Shown: piece after piece, positions 7,691-17,815 of the stretch
Numbering within the stretch: position 1 is the stretch's first letter
Layout: every line of letters begins with the position of its first letter
Assembly (NCBI RefSeq): GCF_030931715.1
Contig: NZ_CP133261.1
Coordinates: forward strand, 248,001 to 312,000
Direction of reading: 5' to 3'
Source: Tissierella sp. MB52-C2
Lineage (GTDB): Bacteria; Bacillota; Clostridia; Tissierellales; Tissierellaceae
DNA length: 64,000 nucleotides
Notes under the pieces: generated by a model
Told to the model about the DNA's origin: nothing
Databases searched by the model: none
The model's input: the letters and a program-made list of their open reading frames with translations, nothing else
Translations under genes and position numbers: made by a program

Positions 7691-8785
7691 AATTAAATCT
7701 TTTAATCTATAGTTACCAGCAGTAAATAATGCCAAAACTATAAGTAAGACTATAAATACATTTGGAAATAATATTGATTTTTCTAGACTATCAAATATCC
7801 AGTATTGTGGAGTAAATTTACCTAAGTTTACTATAAATTGAGGAAGATTCTGATACATTCCCTCTTGAGAAAATACAGATAAAAATAGTGTCATCATAGC
7901 GATTAAGGCTGTAATTAAAGAAGCAGAACTCTCATTATTAAATAATCTAGTCATAGCCAGAGATAAAGTGATGGAGAAAAGGCTAGCTAAAGTAAGATTT
8001 ATAATGATGATAGGAAGATTAACTATGTTATAACCTATGAGTTTTGTACCTAATAATACAACTATGGTATTTCCTACGACTTGAAAAAATAATAGAGATA
8101 AACCTAGACTTCCTAAAATTACACTACTTTTATTTGGAGTAGTAATAGCCCTTGAAATAATATTTTTTTTCTTAAATTCCATTAATTCTACAACAATAGG
8201 AGAAGCACCTAAAATGATAAAATATACTAACATCATGGTTACTAGATTCATATCTCCAGTGATTACTTTTTGATTTCTCTCAAGAAATGTTTCAGTTTTA
8301 AGAATATATAAATCATCTTTATCTGAAATTATGCCTTTATCAAGAAGTAATTTTTCTTTGATAAACTCATTTATTTTATTATTTATTTCCATTTCCAATG
8401 GAACTGTTATATTTCCTTCTTCTCTTTTATAAGATTCAATAATTGGCTTTTCATAGCTATTAATTTTATCACTAAAGTCAGCAGGTATATTATATACTAC
8501 AGCAACTTCATTGGTTTCAAGTAGATCTAAGGCTTTACTTTTTTCATTGTGAAATACCCATTGAGATTTAGATGGAATAGAGACTTCATCCCATAAATTA
8601 CCTTTATCTTCAATATTATAAGCCACACTGATATTGGATATTGTACTAGATGTATGTGTATCTCCACTTTCTAGGAAATTAACAAAAAATATTACAGCAA
8701 TAGGCATTATAAGCATAAATCCAATTTTACTGGGATCTTTTAACATTCTTTTTATGTTTACAATTATTAGTTGAACTAGATTCAT
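7682..8785 (-). CDS. ABC-2 type exporter permease (second subunit)
   Basis: 367 aa. One N-terminal membrane helix (about 20-38), a long extracytoplasmic domain (about 40-175), then five C-terminal helices: the YhgE/DrrB-like ABC-2 permease layout. Its ATG overlaps the stop of the preceding permease gene by 4 bp (ATGA), so the two are co-translated and probably form a heterodimer. Served by the ATPase at 9971-10909 and probably controlled by the adjacent two-component system. Substrate unknown; drugs, peptides or lipids are typical. Confidence 0.85.
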   Translation of the reverse strand: MNLVQLIIVNIKRMLKDPSKIGFMLIMPIAVIFFVNFLESGDTHTSSTISNISVAYNIEDKGNLWDEVSIPSKSQWVFHNEKSKALDLLETNEVAVVYNIPADFSDKINSYEKPIIESYKREEGNITVPLEMEINNKINEFIKEKLLLDKGIISDKDDLYILKTETFLERNQKVITGDMNLVTMMLVYFIILGASPIVVELMEFKKKNIISRAITTPNKSSVILGSLGLSLLFFQVVGNTIVVLLGTKLIGYNIVNLPIIIINLTLASLFSITLSLAMTRLFNNESSASLITALIAMMTLFLSVFSQEGMYQNLPQFIVNLGKFTPQYWIFDSLEKSILFPNVFIVLLIVLALFTAGNYRLKDLIKK

Positions 8786-9963
8786 TTACTTACACCCCAT
8801 TTCATTTTAATTAATAAGATATTGATTAAATAAAGTATCGCAGATATTCCTACCATAATTAATAAATAGTTAGATATAGAAGATAGATTATTGTTGATTA
8901 TATAATTTCTATAGCTATTTACAATGACTGCATCTAGTTTATATTTAGCAAAAAAATTAAAGATAGGATTACTGTTCCATTTGTGTAAAGGGCCTACCAT
9001 TCCACCTAATATCATATGCACTACTAGGAATACTTGCAAAAAAGGTAATCCATATTTTTTCTTAAATAAGGTAGAAATCAAGCTGCCTATAATTGTTATC
9101 ATAAGGCTTTGTACTAAGACAATTAAAAGTAAAATAGGCAGTGAACCTTTAAAGGATAGTCCACTTATTCTATATGCACCAACATAAATTAAATTGGCCA
9201 CTAACATCATCAAATAATTTGACATAACACCATAATTAAAGTATTGAACTTTTGTCATAGATGTGGACATTATTCTACTATATAGACCTTGTTCCTTTTC
9301 TAAAGCATCTGATGCAACAACTGCCATTAGAAATATAATGAAAGAAAAATTTAAGAATGCAACAGAGTAGTATTCAAAAGAATTTAAGCTTTTTCTAACT
9401 TTGTGAATATTATCCTTTATTGAATTTGTATCATAGGCATTACCTAATGCACTACGGAGTTCCATAATTAAATTTTCCTTATTTTCTTCAGATAACGAAC
9501 TTCCTTCAATTCCTTCACTAATGATTAATCCCTGACTTACTTCAAGATTATATTTATCTACTATATTTACCAATATATTTCCCATAGTAGTAGAAGACTT
9601 TTCTTCTGCTTCTACTTTTACAGAGGCAGAATTCTTACCGAGTAAACTACTACTATATCCCTTTGGAACTCTAAGGGTATAATCAAATTTATCACTATCA
9701 CTTGGTTGGACAGTGAGTACCTGAGACATATCTGCACTATTTAAAAAGGATATTAAGCTTTGAGACTCCTTAGTATTATCTTCATCTACTATGATAATTG
9801 AGAAAATAGGATCGTTTATTGCAGGAGTAAACATATCCTTCTGTACATATCCCATTACTAATGCAAGTACTATGGGATAAATAGCATAGGATAATACAAA
9901 GGTAGGAAATTCCTTTATGATTCCTTTTAAGGAAACTTTTAAATAAGCTAATAATTTCATCAT
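8782..9963 (-). CDS. ABC-2 type exporter permease (first subunit)
   Basis: 393 aa with the same architecture as its downstream partner: helix about residues 22-40, large external domain (about 42-205), then five helices. GGAG lies 4 nt before the first of two tandem ATGs (9963 and 9960), so either could start translation. It follows the ATPase gene after 7 nt. Part of a heteromeric exporter. Confidence 0.85.
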   Translation of the reverse strand: MMKLLAYLKVSLKGIIKEFPTFVLSYAIYPIVLALVMGYVQKDMFTPAINDPIFSIIIVDEDNTKESQSLISFLNSADMSQVLTVQPSDSDKFDYTLRVPKGYSSSLLGKNSASVKVEAEEKSSTTMGNILVNIVDKYNLEVSQGLIISEGIEGSSLSEENKENLIMELRSALGNAYDTNSIKDNIHKVRKSLNSFEYYSVAFLNFSFIIFLMAVVASDALEKEQGLYSRIMSTSMTKVQYFNYGVMSNYLMMLVANLIYVGAYRISGLSFKGSLPILLLIVLVQSLMITIIGSLISTLFKKKYGLPFLQVFLVVHMILGGMVGPLHKWNSNPIFNFFAKYKLDAVIVNSYRNYIINNNLSSISNYLLIMVGISAILYLINILLIKMKWGVSK

Positions 9964-9970
9964 ATCACTC

Positions 9971-10909
9971 CTAATCCCGTAAATTCTTTCCAGTAAGGCT
10001 TAAAAATACTTCCTCTAGATTTGGCTCGTCGACATTAATACTTTTTATTATAGAGTTATTTTTTTCAAGAATCTTTAATAAGGGTTCTAATTTAAAAGTA
10101 TCTCCCTTAACTAAGAGTTTGATTTCATCCGGGGAAGTATCACAATTTATTACTGAATCCATTAGCTCAATATTACTTATTAAATCCTTGTTGATTTTGT
10201 CAACTCTTAAATTAACTTTATTATTATCACTAATCATAGATTTTACTGTCTTTTTATTTCCATATGCTATTTCCTTACCTTCATCCATTATAAAGATATT
10301 GTTACAAAGGTATTCTACTTCTTCCATATAATGTGAAGTATAAAGAATAGTAGCATTTCTTTCTCTATTCACAGATTTAATAAATTCAAAAATATGATTT
10401 CTTGACTGAGGGTCGATACCTACTGTAGGCTCATCAAGGATTAATACTTTTGGTTCATGCATTATGGCAGCAGCAAGATTGAGCCTTCTTTTCATTCCAC
10501 CAGAAAACTTCTTTACCTTATCATTTCTCTTTTCAGTAAGCCCAGTAATATCTAAGGCATAACCAATTTTTTCTTTTAGGGTTTTTCTCTTTAAGCCATA
10601 TAGGCTGCCAAAGAATTCTAAATTATCATAGGCAGATATATTTTCCATTAAGGCTAATTCCTGTGGTACTAATCCTAGAAATTCCTTTGCCTTTAATGGT
10701 TCTTTTTTTATATCAAATCCACCAATTGAAATACTACCATTATTAGAATCTAGTAATCCAGTCATAATATTTATCAATGTAGATTTTCCAGCACCATTTG
10801 GGCCAATTAAACCAAAAATATCTCCTTCTTCAATATTAAAAGAAATATTATCAAGTACGAGTTTGTCTTCAAATTTTTTACTTATGTTTTTAATTTCTAT
10901 TATATTCAT
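9971..10909 (-). CDS. ABC transporter ATPase, drug-exporter type
   Basis: 312 aa. Walker A GPNGAGKST (about 37-45), Q-loop around GLVPQE, signature SGGMKRR (about 139-145), Walker B LILDEPT and switch His in TSHYMEE are all present. The C-terminal about 90 residues form the DrrA-type extension. It powers the two ABC-2 permeases immediately downstream. GGAGGG precedes the ATG. Confidence 0.93.
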   Translation of the reverse strand: MNIIEIKNISKKFEDKLVLDNISFNIEEGDIFGLIGPNGAGKSTLINIMTGLLDSNNGSISIGGFDIKKEPLKAKEFLGLVPQELALMENISAYDNLEFFGSLYGLKRKTLKEKIGYALDITGLTEKRNDKVKKFSGGMKRRLNLAAAIMHEPKVLILDEPTVGIDPQSRNHIFEFIKSVNRERNATILYTSHYMEEVEYLCNNIFIMDEGKEIAYGNKKTVKSMISDNNKVNLRVDKINKDLISNIELMDSVINCDTSPDEIKLLVKGDTFKLEPLLKILEKNNSIIKSINVDEPNLEEVFLSLTGKNLRD

Positions 10910-10997
10910 ATAAAACCCTCCTTTATATTTTCATTATATGAAAAATCATAATTAAATCACATTGCCCTAGGTAATGAAAAAGTAGTGACTAAAGTCA

Positions 10998-11645
10998 CTA
11001 CTTAGTAAGATTGTTTTTAAAGGCAAAGACCACTATTTGTGTACGATCACGAAGATTAAGTTTTGATAGAATTGTACTTACATTATTTTTAATAGTTCCC
11101 TCAGAAAGAAATAGTTTTTCACCAATTTCCTTATTAGATAGACCATCTGCAATATACTTTATAATCTCGTATTCTTTCTGGCTTAGATCGTATTCTTCAA
11201 GGGTTTTATCTACATCGTTTTCTATTGAACTATGATTAAGGATATTAGTTGCAATTTCAGGATGAATGACTATATTACCCTTTACGGCTGCCTTAATACC
11301 CTCATAAATTAAGTCAGAAGAACTGTCCTTTAAAAGATAACCAGATGCTCCATTTTTCAAGGCTTCTTGTATGTATTCCATATCTTTAAATGTAGTTAAG
11401 ATTAAAACTTTAGTATCTGGAAACTCATCTTTTATAATTTTTGTACCAATTACTCCATTACATATAGGCATTCGTACATCCATTAGAACTAAATCAATAT
11501 CTTTAGATTTACATATATTTAGCGCTTCATATCCATCTCCAGCCATAGATACAATATCTATATCATCATAAGTAGAAAGTATAATTTTTAAGCCTTCTCG
11601 TATTAATTTCTCATCGTCAACAATTGCTATTTTGATTTTTTTCAT
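10998..11645 (-). CDS. NarL/LuxR-family response regulator
   Basis: 215 aa. Receiver domain with acidic pocket (VDDE) and phosphoacceptor Asp in LVLMDVRMP (about residue 54), switch Thr in LTTFKD and Lys in LLKDSS. C-terminal LuxR-type HTH (about 150-212, LSNKEIGEKLFLSEGTIKNN). ATG 11645 is preceded by GGGGG at a proper distance; upstream ATGs lack a binding site. Pairs with the kinase encoded upstream and probably activates the exporter operon 88 bp downstream, as in LiaRS/BceRS-like stress modules. Confidence 0.9.
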   Translation of the reverse strand: MKKIKIAIVDDEKLIREGLKIILSTYDDIDIVSMAGDGYEALNICKSKDIDLVLMDVRMPICNGVIGTKIIKDEFPDTKVLILTTFKDMEYIQEALKNGASGYLLKDSSSDLIYEGIKAAVKGNIVIHPEIATNILNHSSIENDVDKTLEEYDLSQKEYEIIKYIADGLSNKEIGEKLFLSEGTIKNNVSTILSKLNLRDRTQIVVFAFKNNLTK

Positions 11646-11768
11646 AATATACCCCCAATATATGTAATAACTAATATAAGCAGTTACTAAAACTATGGCA
11701 TTCAATTTTATAAATACTACTTACTTTGTTTATCCAGTTAATATTGAATAACTATTTATTATTATTTT

Positions 11769-12923
11769 TTACTGGTCTAAACTATTCACCGATTTTAAAA
11801 CTATTCTAAGGAAGAAGCCCTTATCTTCTTTACTTTCATAACTAATATTCCCTCCAAGTTCCTTTACTCTTTCGGATATACTGGTTAGACCTATTCCTTT
11901 TTTGATAGTATTTGTACCTATTCCATTGTCTTGTAAAGTAAGAATTAAATCATCTCCAAAGTGTAAGAAGATATTGATTTTAGTAGCCTTTCCATGTTTA
12001 GCAGAGTTAGACAAAAACTCTTGGATAGACCTATATAAAACTAAAGAAGTTTCCTCACTGATTTGCCATTTGTTTTTAGAGAATCCAAACTTAACATCTA
12101 TTCCTGTTAATTTTTTAAAATCTTTTATTAAATTTTCAATAATTAGTAGAGATTCATATTCCTTAAACTCCTTAGGTTTAAGTTCTCTTAGAGCCTTTCT
12201 AATTTCTTCAAGTCCATCTTTAGCAAAGACTTTTAAGTTTGACGCCATTAAAGATGCAGCTTCTCCATTGTCCTTTCCTATTTTTTCTATGGCACCTAAT
12301 TGAATTATTATAGTAGATAGGCTATGACCTACACTATCATGGATTTCCCTTGAAATTCTATTTCTTTCTTTAAGGATAGACAATTCACTGATTGAATTTG
12401 CATATATTTCTAGTTCTTGATTTGTTTTAATCAAATTTTCTTCTGATAGTCTAAGTCTATGATATAAATCCTCTAATTTCAATTTATTATTATGTTCTTT
12501 TGCGATTATATTTGAAATAAATAGTAAGGAAATCATAGAAGATAAAAAGGCTAATAGTTGTTCTATAGGTAAGTCCTTACTAGAATATAAGAAAATCATA
12601 ATGCCTAAAAGGCTGATGATATATCTGCTGAAGTCTTTGATTAAGAAGAAACTATCTGTTATACCTATGATGAAATATGGAAGAAGTAAACCTTGGTATT
12701 TTGTATATAATGTGTATCCCAATACAAAGTCAAGAAGAATAGATAAAAATACAAAAGTGGAAATTTTACTAAAGAGAAAATAACGTAATTGATTATTTAT
12801 AATAAAAATTAAAGTCAATATTATAGGAAAAATAGTAAAGCTTCTTACTTCTATAAGTGTAATTCCAAGTATTATTATAGGCAAATTTATATATCTTATG
12901 ATTAATAGATTTTTATTTTCCAT
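11769..12923 (-). CDS. NarL-type sensor histidine kinase (HisKA_3)
   Basis: 384 aa. About five or six membrane helices fill residues 8-145 with almost no external loops (an intramembrane-sensing layout). Then a coiled coil, a HisKA_3 dimerisation domain with phosphoacceptor in SREIHDSVGHS (about residue 195), and an HATPase domain with N-box NSAKHG and G-box DNGIG. Partner of the response regulator downstream; probably detects membrane stress or a compound handled by the adjacent exporter. Confidence 0.9.
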   Translation of the reverse strand: MENKNLLIIRYINLPIIILGITLIEVRSFTIFPIILTLIFIINNQLRYFLFSKISTFVFLSILLDFVLGYTLYTKYQGLLLPYFIIGITDSFFLIKDFSRYIISLLGIMIFLYSSKDLPIEQLLAFLSSMISLLFISNIIAKEHNNKLKLEDLYHRLRLSEENLIKTNQELEIYANSISELSILKERNRISREIHDSVGHSLSTIIIQLGAIEKIGKDNGEAASLMASNLKVFAKDGLEEIRKALRELKPKEFKEYESLLIIENLIKDFKKLTGIDVKFGFSKNKWQISEETSLVLYRSIQEFLSNSAKHGKATKINIFLHFGDDLILTLQDNGIGTNTIKKGIGLTSISERVKELGGNISYESKEDKGFFLRIVLKSVNSLDQ

Positions 12924-12996
12924 ATTATACTCCTGTTATTTTATTTGAGATTTGTTTATATTATATCATTTATTAAGTGAATATAATTTAAAGAGT

Positions 12997-13032
12997 ATAA
13001 AGGGGTAAAGATATATATCTTTACCCCTTTAT
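12997..13032. terminator. Terminator of the arginase-family gene
   Basis: A perfect palindrome with GGGGTAAAGAT arms just beyond the arginase-family stop codon. Confidence 0.8.
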
Positions 13033-13039
13033 ATTTGTG

Positions 13040-13948
13040 TTATTTGCCAATTATTTCAAATATATGTTCAAGGATTTCAATGCAACTTTTAATAGTTGTT
13101 TTATCTTCATTATCAAGTAGAGGATTTAACTCTACAAAATCAATAGAAGTAACAAACTCTTGTCCTAAGAAAGAAGTAAATACTTCTTTTCCCTCTTCTA
13201 TGGAGAATCCTCCAACTACAGGAGTTCCTGTACCAGGTACAAGGGTTGGATCTAGAACATCTATATCGAAACTCAGATGTACTCCGTCTATATTGGAGGC
13301 TTTGATTTTCTCTATTATTTCCTTTATTACATCTTCTAGTCCTCTTTCACGGATTGCTTCCATAGTATACATATTAAGATTAAGTTCATCGCTAAGGGCA
13401 AACTCACCTGGGTCAATATCTCTGCCTCCTAGTATATAAACATTTTCTGGTTTCACCTTTTGCCCATCATAATAAATATTTCTAAGGTCACTATATCCTA
13501 CATTCATTGATGCAGCAAGAGGCATACCATGTATATTACCTGAAGGTGATGTTTCAAAGGTATTTATATCAGCATGGGCATCAACCCAAATCACAGCCAT
13601 CTCTCTAAAAAAATTACTGGCACCTGCAATACTGCCCATACCTAAGGCATGATCTCCTCCTATTATGAAAGGAAAACGATTTTCTTTAAGTGAGCAATAT
13701 ACATTATTAGCTAAATTTGTAGTGATTTCCGTTATTGTATTCAAATATTTCATTTTTGGGTGATCACAAAATTTTAATTCATTAGGTATAATTGGAACAT
13801 ATGTATCTCCCATATCATAAACATTATGTCCATTTTTTTTAATGATATCTATTATGCCATTTTCTCTAAGAATTTTAGGACCTAAATTTGCACCATTTCT
13901 ATCACAACCATAGTATAAAGGTACTCCAATTATGTTAATATCCACCAT
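13040..13948 (-). CDS. rocF: Arginase-family ureohydrolase
   Basis: 302 aa, the usual length for arginase. The binuclear manganese ligands are visible in GGDHALGMG (about 98-106), DAHADIN (about 123-129) and SFDIDVLDP (about 225-233). Probably converts arginine to ornithine and urea; agmatinase, or formiminoglutamase-type activity on a guanidino- or formimino-substrate, is possible. The last is worth noting in an organism proposed to make formimino compounds from purines. ATG 13948 follows AAGGGGGTATTG. Single-gene unit. Confidence 0.85.
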   Translation of the reverse strand: MVDINIIGVPLYYGCDRNGANLGPKILRENGIIDIIKKNGHNVYDMGDTYVPIIPNELKFCDHPKMKYLNTITEITTNLANNVYCSLKENRFPFIIGGDHALGMGSIAGASNFFREMAVIWVDAHADINTFETSPSGNIHGMPLAASMNVGYSDLRNIYYDGQKVKPENVYILGGRDIDPGEFALSDELNLNMYTMEAIRERGLEDVIKEIIEKIKASNIDGVHLSFDIDVLDPTLVPGTGTPVVGGFSIEEGKEVFTSFLGQEFVTSIDFVELNPLLDNEDKTTIKSCIEILEHIFEIIGK

Positions 13949-14083
13949 CAATACCCCCTTAATATATAATCTACAGATATATTATATCATGGATTAGAGC
14001 TGAGTGTTAAAAAATCCAGTTATCCATACTGAAAAATTTATATTATGCTATAATTAGGATATTAATAGTATAGAGGTGACAAA

Positions 14084-14692
14084 ATGGCAAAGTTTTACTA
14101 TGCAGTAAGAAAAGGAAAGGTACCAGGTATATATGAGACTTGGGGAAAGTGCGAAGAGCAAGTAAGAGGATATTCAGGAGCAGAATATAAGAAATTTTCC
14201 ACATATGAGGAAGCATTAACATTTATAGATGGTGGAAGTGAGAAGTTAGACTTAGTTGATGAAAGTAGTTTAAAAGAGAATGAAATAATAGCCTACGTAG
14301 ATGGAAGTTTTGATATAAAACATTTTACTTATAGCTATGGAGTTGTATTAATAACCAATGATGGAAAGGAAACATATAGTGGGCGAGATAATAACAAAGA
14401 ATTGGCAGAAATGAGAAATGTATCAGGAGAAATAAAGGGAGCCATGGTAGCTATGGAATTGGCAATAGAAAAAGGTAAAGATACACTATATCTTCATTTT
14501 GACTATACAGGAATAGAACAATGGGCAATAGGCAGTTGGAAAACAAATAAAGATGGGACAAAGGCCTATAAGAATTTTTATGATTCCATAAAGAATAAAT
14601 TAAAGGTAGTATTCATAAAAGTAAAGGCTCATTCTGGTATAGAATATAATGAAGAAGCAGATAAGTTAGCAAAAGAAGCAATAATGGAATAA
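14084..14692 (+). CDS. rnhA: Ribonuclease HI with N-terminal hybrid-binding domain
   Basis: 202 aa. Residues 1-48 form the viroplasmin-like RNA/DNA hybrid-binding domain (FYYAVRKGKVPGIY). The rest is an RNase H fold with catalytic acidic residues in AYVDGSF, the Glu of SGEIKGA, the Asp of HFDYTG and the Asp of EEADKLA. Removes RNA from RNA-DNA hybrids. Confidence 0.92.
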   Translation: MAKFYYAVRKGKVPGIYETWGKCEEQVRGYSGAEYKKFSTYEEALTFIDGGSEKLDLVDESSLKENEIIAYVDGSFDIKHFTYSYGVVLITNDGKETYSGRDNNKELAEMRNVSGEIKGAMVAMELAIEKGKDTLYLHFDYTGIEQWAIGSWKTNKDGTKAYKNFYDSIKNKLKVVFIKVKAHSGIEYNEEADKLAKEAIME

Positions 14693-14696
14693 AGAG

Positions 14697-14737
14697 TAAC
14701 TCCGATTTCCGATGACTAGCATCAGAAATCGGAGTTA
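14697..14737. terminator. Bidirectional terminator between rnhA and the deaminase gene
   Basis: Stem TAACTCCGATTTC / GAAATCGGAGTTA with an inner GATG/CATC pair, followed on the plus strand by a T-rich run. Confidence 0.85.
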
Positions 14738-15163
14738 TTCTATTTTTTCAAAATTTATATTGTTTTTATTAAGTAATTCTACGGCATAATCATCTATTCT
14801 ATAATCATTTTTATAGTATATACATTTGATTCCAGATTGAATTAGTGCTTTAGTACAGTTAAGACAAGGGAAATGAGTGACATAGGCAGTACATCCCTTT
14901 ACAGAAATTCCTTCTCTGGCACAATATAATAAGGCATTGATTTCAGCGTGAATAGTGGCAATACAATGTCCATCTCTCATAGTATGTCCAATATCATCAC
15001 AATGGGGATTTCCAGAAACTGAACCATTATATCCACTAGATACTATTCTATTATCGTCATTAACCAATAGACAACCTACAAAAGCTCTATTACAAGTAGA
15101 GCGTGTTGCTACTAATTCTGTAATTTCCATAAAATATTCTTTCCAAGATTTTCTGTTATCCAT
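14735..15163 (-). CDS. dCMP deaminase family protein (ComEB-like)
   Basis: 142 aa. Zinc-binding motifs of the cytidine/deoxycytidylate deaminase fold: HAEINALL (His plus catalytic Glu) and PCLNCTK. The substrate-loop sequence GYNGSVSGNPHCDD is typical of dCMP deaminase, which makes dUMP for thymidylate synthesis. ATG 15163 is chosen because AGGAGG lies 6 nt upstream; an upstream ATG at 15190 lacks one. Confidence 0.88.
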   Translation of the reverse strand: MDNRKSWKEYFMEITELVATRSTCNRAFVGCLLVNDDNRIVSSGYNGSVSGNPHCDDIGHTMRDGHCIATIHAEINALLYCAREGISVKGCTAYVTHFPCLNCTKALIQSGIKCIYYKNDYRIDDYAVELLNKNNINFEKIE

Positions 15164-15343
15164 ATCGATCCTCCTAAATTCATAATTCAATATTATATCA
15201 TAGAAAATAAGAATAATAACATAAACTATAGAAGATAATATGAAAGATTTATATAAATTATAGTAAAATATAGTTGTTGTTGGAGTTTTTTGTATTATTA
15301 GGGTATATTTAGAATAACCAATAATTATATTTAGGAGGCTTAA

Positions 15344-16489
15344 ATGAAAAAAAGATTTTATTTACTTATGTCAATAGTAGGTATACTGCTAGGTTTATTT
15401 TCTGTTAAGGCTGTAGAAGTCTTGGGAAGTAAAAATGATACTGAAATTCAAATAAGTGAAAAAACAAGAAAAGAAAAAAAGGAAGAACCATCAATAGAAG
15501 CATTTGAGTCAATAGATGAAACTGAAGAAACTTGCAGCCTTAGTATCTCTTTGATAGGAGATATACTAATGGATGGAAGCGTAAAGATACATATAAATAA
15601 AAACGGATTTAATTATCCTTGGGATAGGGTGAAGGAATATTTCCAGAATGATGATATAACCATAGGAAATTTGGAAACAAGTATTACAACTAAAGGACAG
15701 AAATGGCCTGATAAACAATTTAATTTTCGTTCAGATCCAAGAAATATAAAGGCTATGGAAGAAGCAGGAATAGATATAGTATCACTTTCTAATAACCATT
15801 CCCTAGATTATGGTTATGATGGACTTATGGATACGTTAAAATATATAGATAATAGCAAAATAAAAAGAGTTGGGGGTGGATATAATAAAAAGGATGCAAT
15901 TAATGGCACTATAGTTGAAAAAAATGGAATTAAAGTAGGAGTACTAGGATTTTCTAGAGTAGTCCCTGATGTTAAATGGTATGCTACAGACAAAAGAGCA
16001 GGAATTGTTGGAGCATATGATCCTCATATAGAAGAAGTAACAGATAGAGTAATGGAAATGAAGAAGGAAGCAGATATAATGGTGTTGGCTATTCACTGGG
16101 GTGTAGAAAGAAGTGATACTCCAAGAAAACAGGAAATGGATTTAGCTAAAAGACTAATTGATTCTGGCGTAGATATAGTAATGGGACATCATCCTCATGT
16201 TTTGCAAGGAGTAGAGATTTATAAAGGAAAGCCAATATTTTATAGTTTAGGAAATTTTGTATTTGGAACATCAACTGAAATTACTTCCAATACTATGATA
16301 GCACAAGTAAACTTAATCAATAAAAATATTGACAATATTAAAATAATACCTTGTGAAATAGTAAGTGGTAGACCGATACCTTTAGATAATAATAAAAACG
16401 CAGAAAAAATTAATTATCTACATAAGATATCTAAAAACTTCAAGACTAATATTGATAAGGATGGATTAATAAAAATAGTAAAGGAGTAA
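15344..16489 (+). CDS. CapA-family membrane-anchored metallophosphatase-like protein
   Basis: 381 aa. N-terminal signal anchor (about 4-25), charged linker, then a CapA/PGA_cap calcineurin-like domain (about 65-320) with GDILMDG, GNLETSI, SNNHSLDYG and GHHPHVLQG metal/active-site motifs. CapA proteins take part in poly-gamma-glutamate or capsule handling; no cap operon is nearby, so cell-surface function is inferred only. The patatin gene starts 12 nt downstream. Confidence 0.87.
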   Translation: MKKRFYLLMSIVGILLGLFSVKAVEVLGSKNDTEIQISEKTRKEKKEEPSIEAFESIDETEETCSLSISLIGDILMDGSVKIHINKNGFNYPWDRVKEYFQNDDITIGNLETSITTKGQKWPDKQFNFRSDPRNIKAMEEAGIDIVSLSNNHSLDYGYDGLMDTLKYIDNSKIKRVGGGYNKKDAINGTIVEKNGIKVGVLGFSRVVPDVKWYATDKRAGIVGAYDPHIEEVTDRVMEMKKEADIMVLAIHWGVERSDTPRKQEMDLAKRLIDSGVDIVMGHHPHVLQGVEIYKGKPIFYSLGNFVFGTSTEITSNTMIAQVNLINKNIDNIKIIPCEIVSGRPIPLDNNKNAEKINYLHKISKNFKTNIDKDGLIKIVKE

Positions 16490-16501
16490 GGATGTGTTAT
16501 A

Positions 16502-17719
16502 ATGCATGGATTAGTTCTAGAAGGCGGGGGAGCGAAGGGTTCTTATCATATAGGTGTATATAAAGCATTAAAGGAATTAAATGTAGAAATAGGTGGAATT
16601 GCAGGTACTTCAATTGGAGCCTTAAATGGTGCAATGATAGTACAAAATGATTATGAAAGGTGCTATGATCTTTGGTGCGATATAACTTATTCTATGGTGG
16701 CAGATGTAGATGATGAAGATATAGACAAGATAATGCAGTTGAAATTGGTAAGGGAAGATTTATCTTTTCTAAAGGATAAAATAAAAGTTTTAATAACGGG
16801 AAGAGGATTAGATATTACTCCATTAAAAGGATTGCTAGATATATATATAGATGAAGAAAAAATTAGAAAATCTAAAATGGATTTTGGAATGGTGGCTATA
16901 AATTTAAGTCAAAGAAAGCCTTTATATGCATTTGTTGAAGATATACCAGCAGGTGAGTTGAAAAATCATTTAATGGCGAGTGCATATCTTCCCATATTTA
17001 AATCGGAAAAGATAAATGGTGAGCGATTTTTAGATGGAGGCTTTTATGACAATTTACCATTTAAAATGTTATTGGAAAAGGGATACAAAGACTTAATTTT
17101 AGTGAGAACTCATGCCATGGGATATACTAGAAAAATAGATCTGCCATCAGATGTAAATGCTTTACTTATATCTCCTTCTGATAATATAGGAAAATCTTAT
17201 GAATATGATGGAAATAAAGCTAAGAAAAATATAGAACTTGGATATTATGATGGATTAAAAGCTATAAAAGGATTAAAGGGTAATAAATACTATATACATC
17301 CTCAAGGAGACAAAGATTATTATTTTGAATTTCTGCTTAATATAAAAGAGGAAGAAGTAAGAGAGATTGAAAAGATATTGAAACTTCCAGAAATCCCCTA
17401 TAGGAGATCTTTATTTGAACACATAATACCTAAGATATGTTCGATGCTTTCCATAGGTAAAGATTGTAGTTATGAAGAATTATTTATCTATTTATTAGAA
17501 AAAAAAGCAGAATGTTTGAATATAGAAAAGTTTAAGGTTTATGATTTTAGAGATTTATTATCTTTAGTAGAAGATAGAGCAATCAATATATATAAAGAGG
17601 AATTGGGACCCTTAGACAAATTAATAGAAAAGGTAGATATTATTCCTGTACTCAACAAGGAAAATACATTATTGGAGATTGCAGACATACTTTTTAGAAG
17701 AAGAGATCAAACTAAATGA
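16502..17719 (+). CDS. Patatin-like phospholipase
   Basis: 405 aa. Oxyanion loop GGGAKG (about 8-13), nucleophile motif GTSIG (about 39-43) and catalytic Asp in DGGFYD complete the Ser-Asp dyad. No signal peptide, so cytosolic or peripheral. The C-terminal about 130 residues are not recognised. Predicted lipid acyl hydrolase; likely co-transcribed with the CapA-like gene. Confidence 0.88.
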   Translation: MHGLVLEGGGAKGSYHIGVYKALKELNVEIGGIAGTSIGALNGAMIVQNDYERCYDLWCDITYSMVADVDDEDIDKIMQLKLVREDLSFLKDKIKVLITGRGLDITPLKGLLDIYIDEEKIRKSKMDFGMVAINLSQRKPLYAFVEDIPAGELKNHLMASAYLPIFKSEKINGERFLDGGFYDNLPFKMLLEKGYKDLILVRTHAMGYTRKIDLPSDVNALLISPSDNIGKSYEYDGNKAKKNIELGYYDGLKAIKGLKGNKYYIHPQGDKDYYFEFLLNIKEEEVREIEKILKLPEIPYRRSLFEHIIPKICSMLSIGKDCSYEELFIYLLEKKAECLNIEKFKVYDFRDLLSLVEDRAINIYKEELGPLDKLIEKVDIIPVLNKENTLLEIADILFRRRDQTK

Positions 17720-17815
17720 TAATTATTATCAAATGTATGTTTAAATTATAAAGAGATGGATATAAATAGAATAATGAAACACACCATAAAAAATTATAAA
17801 ATACGGAGGTATAAA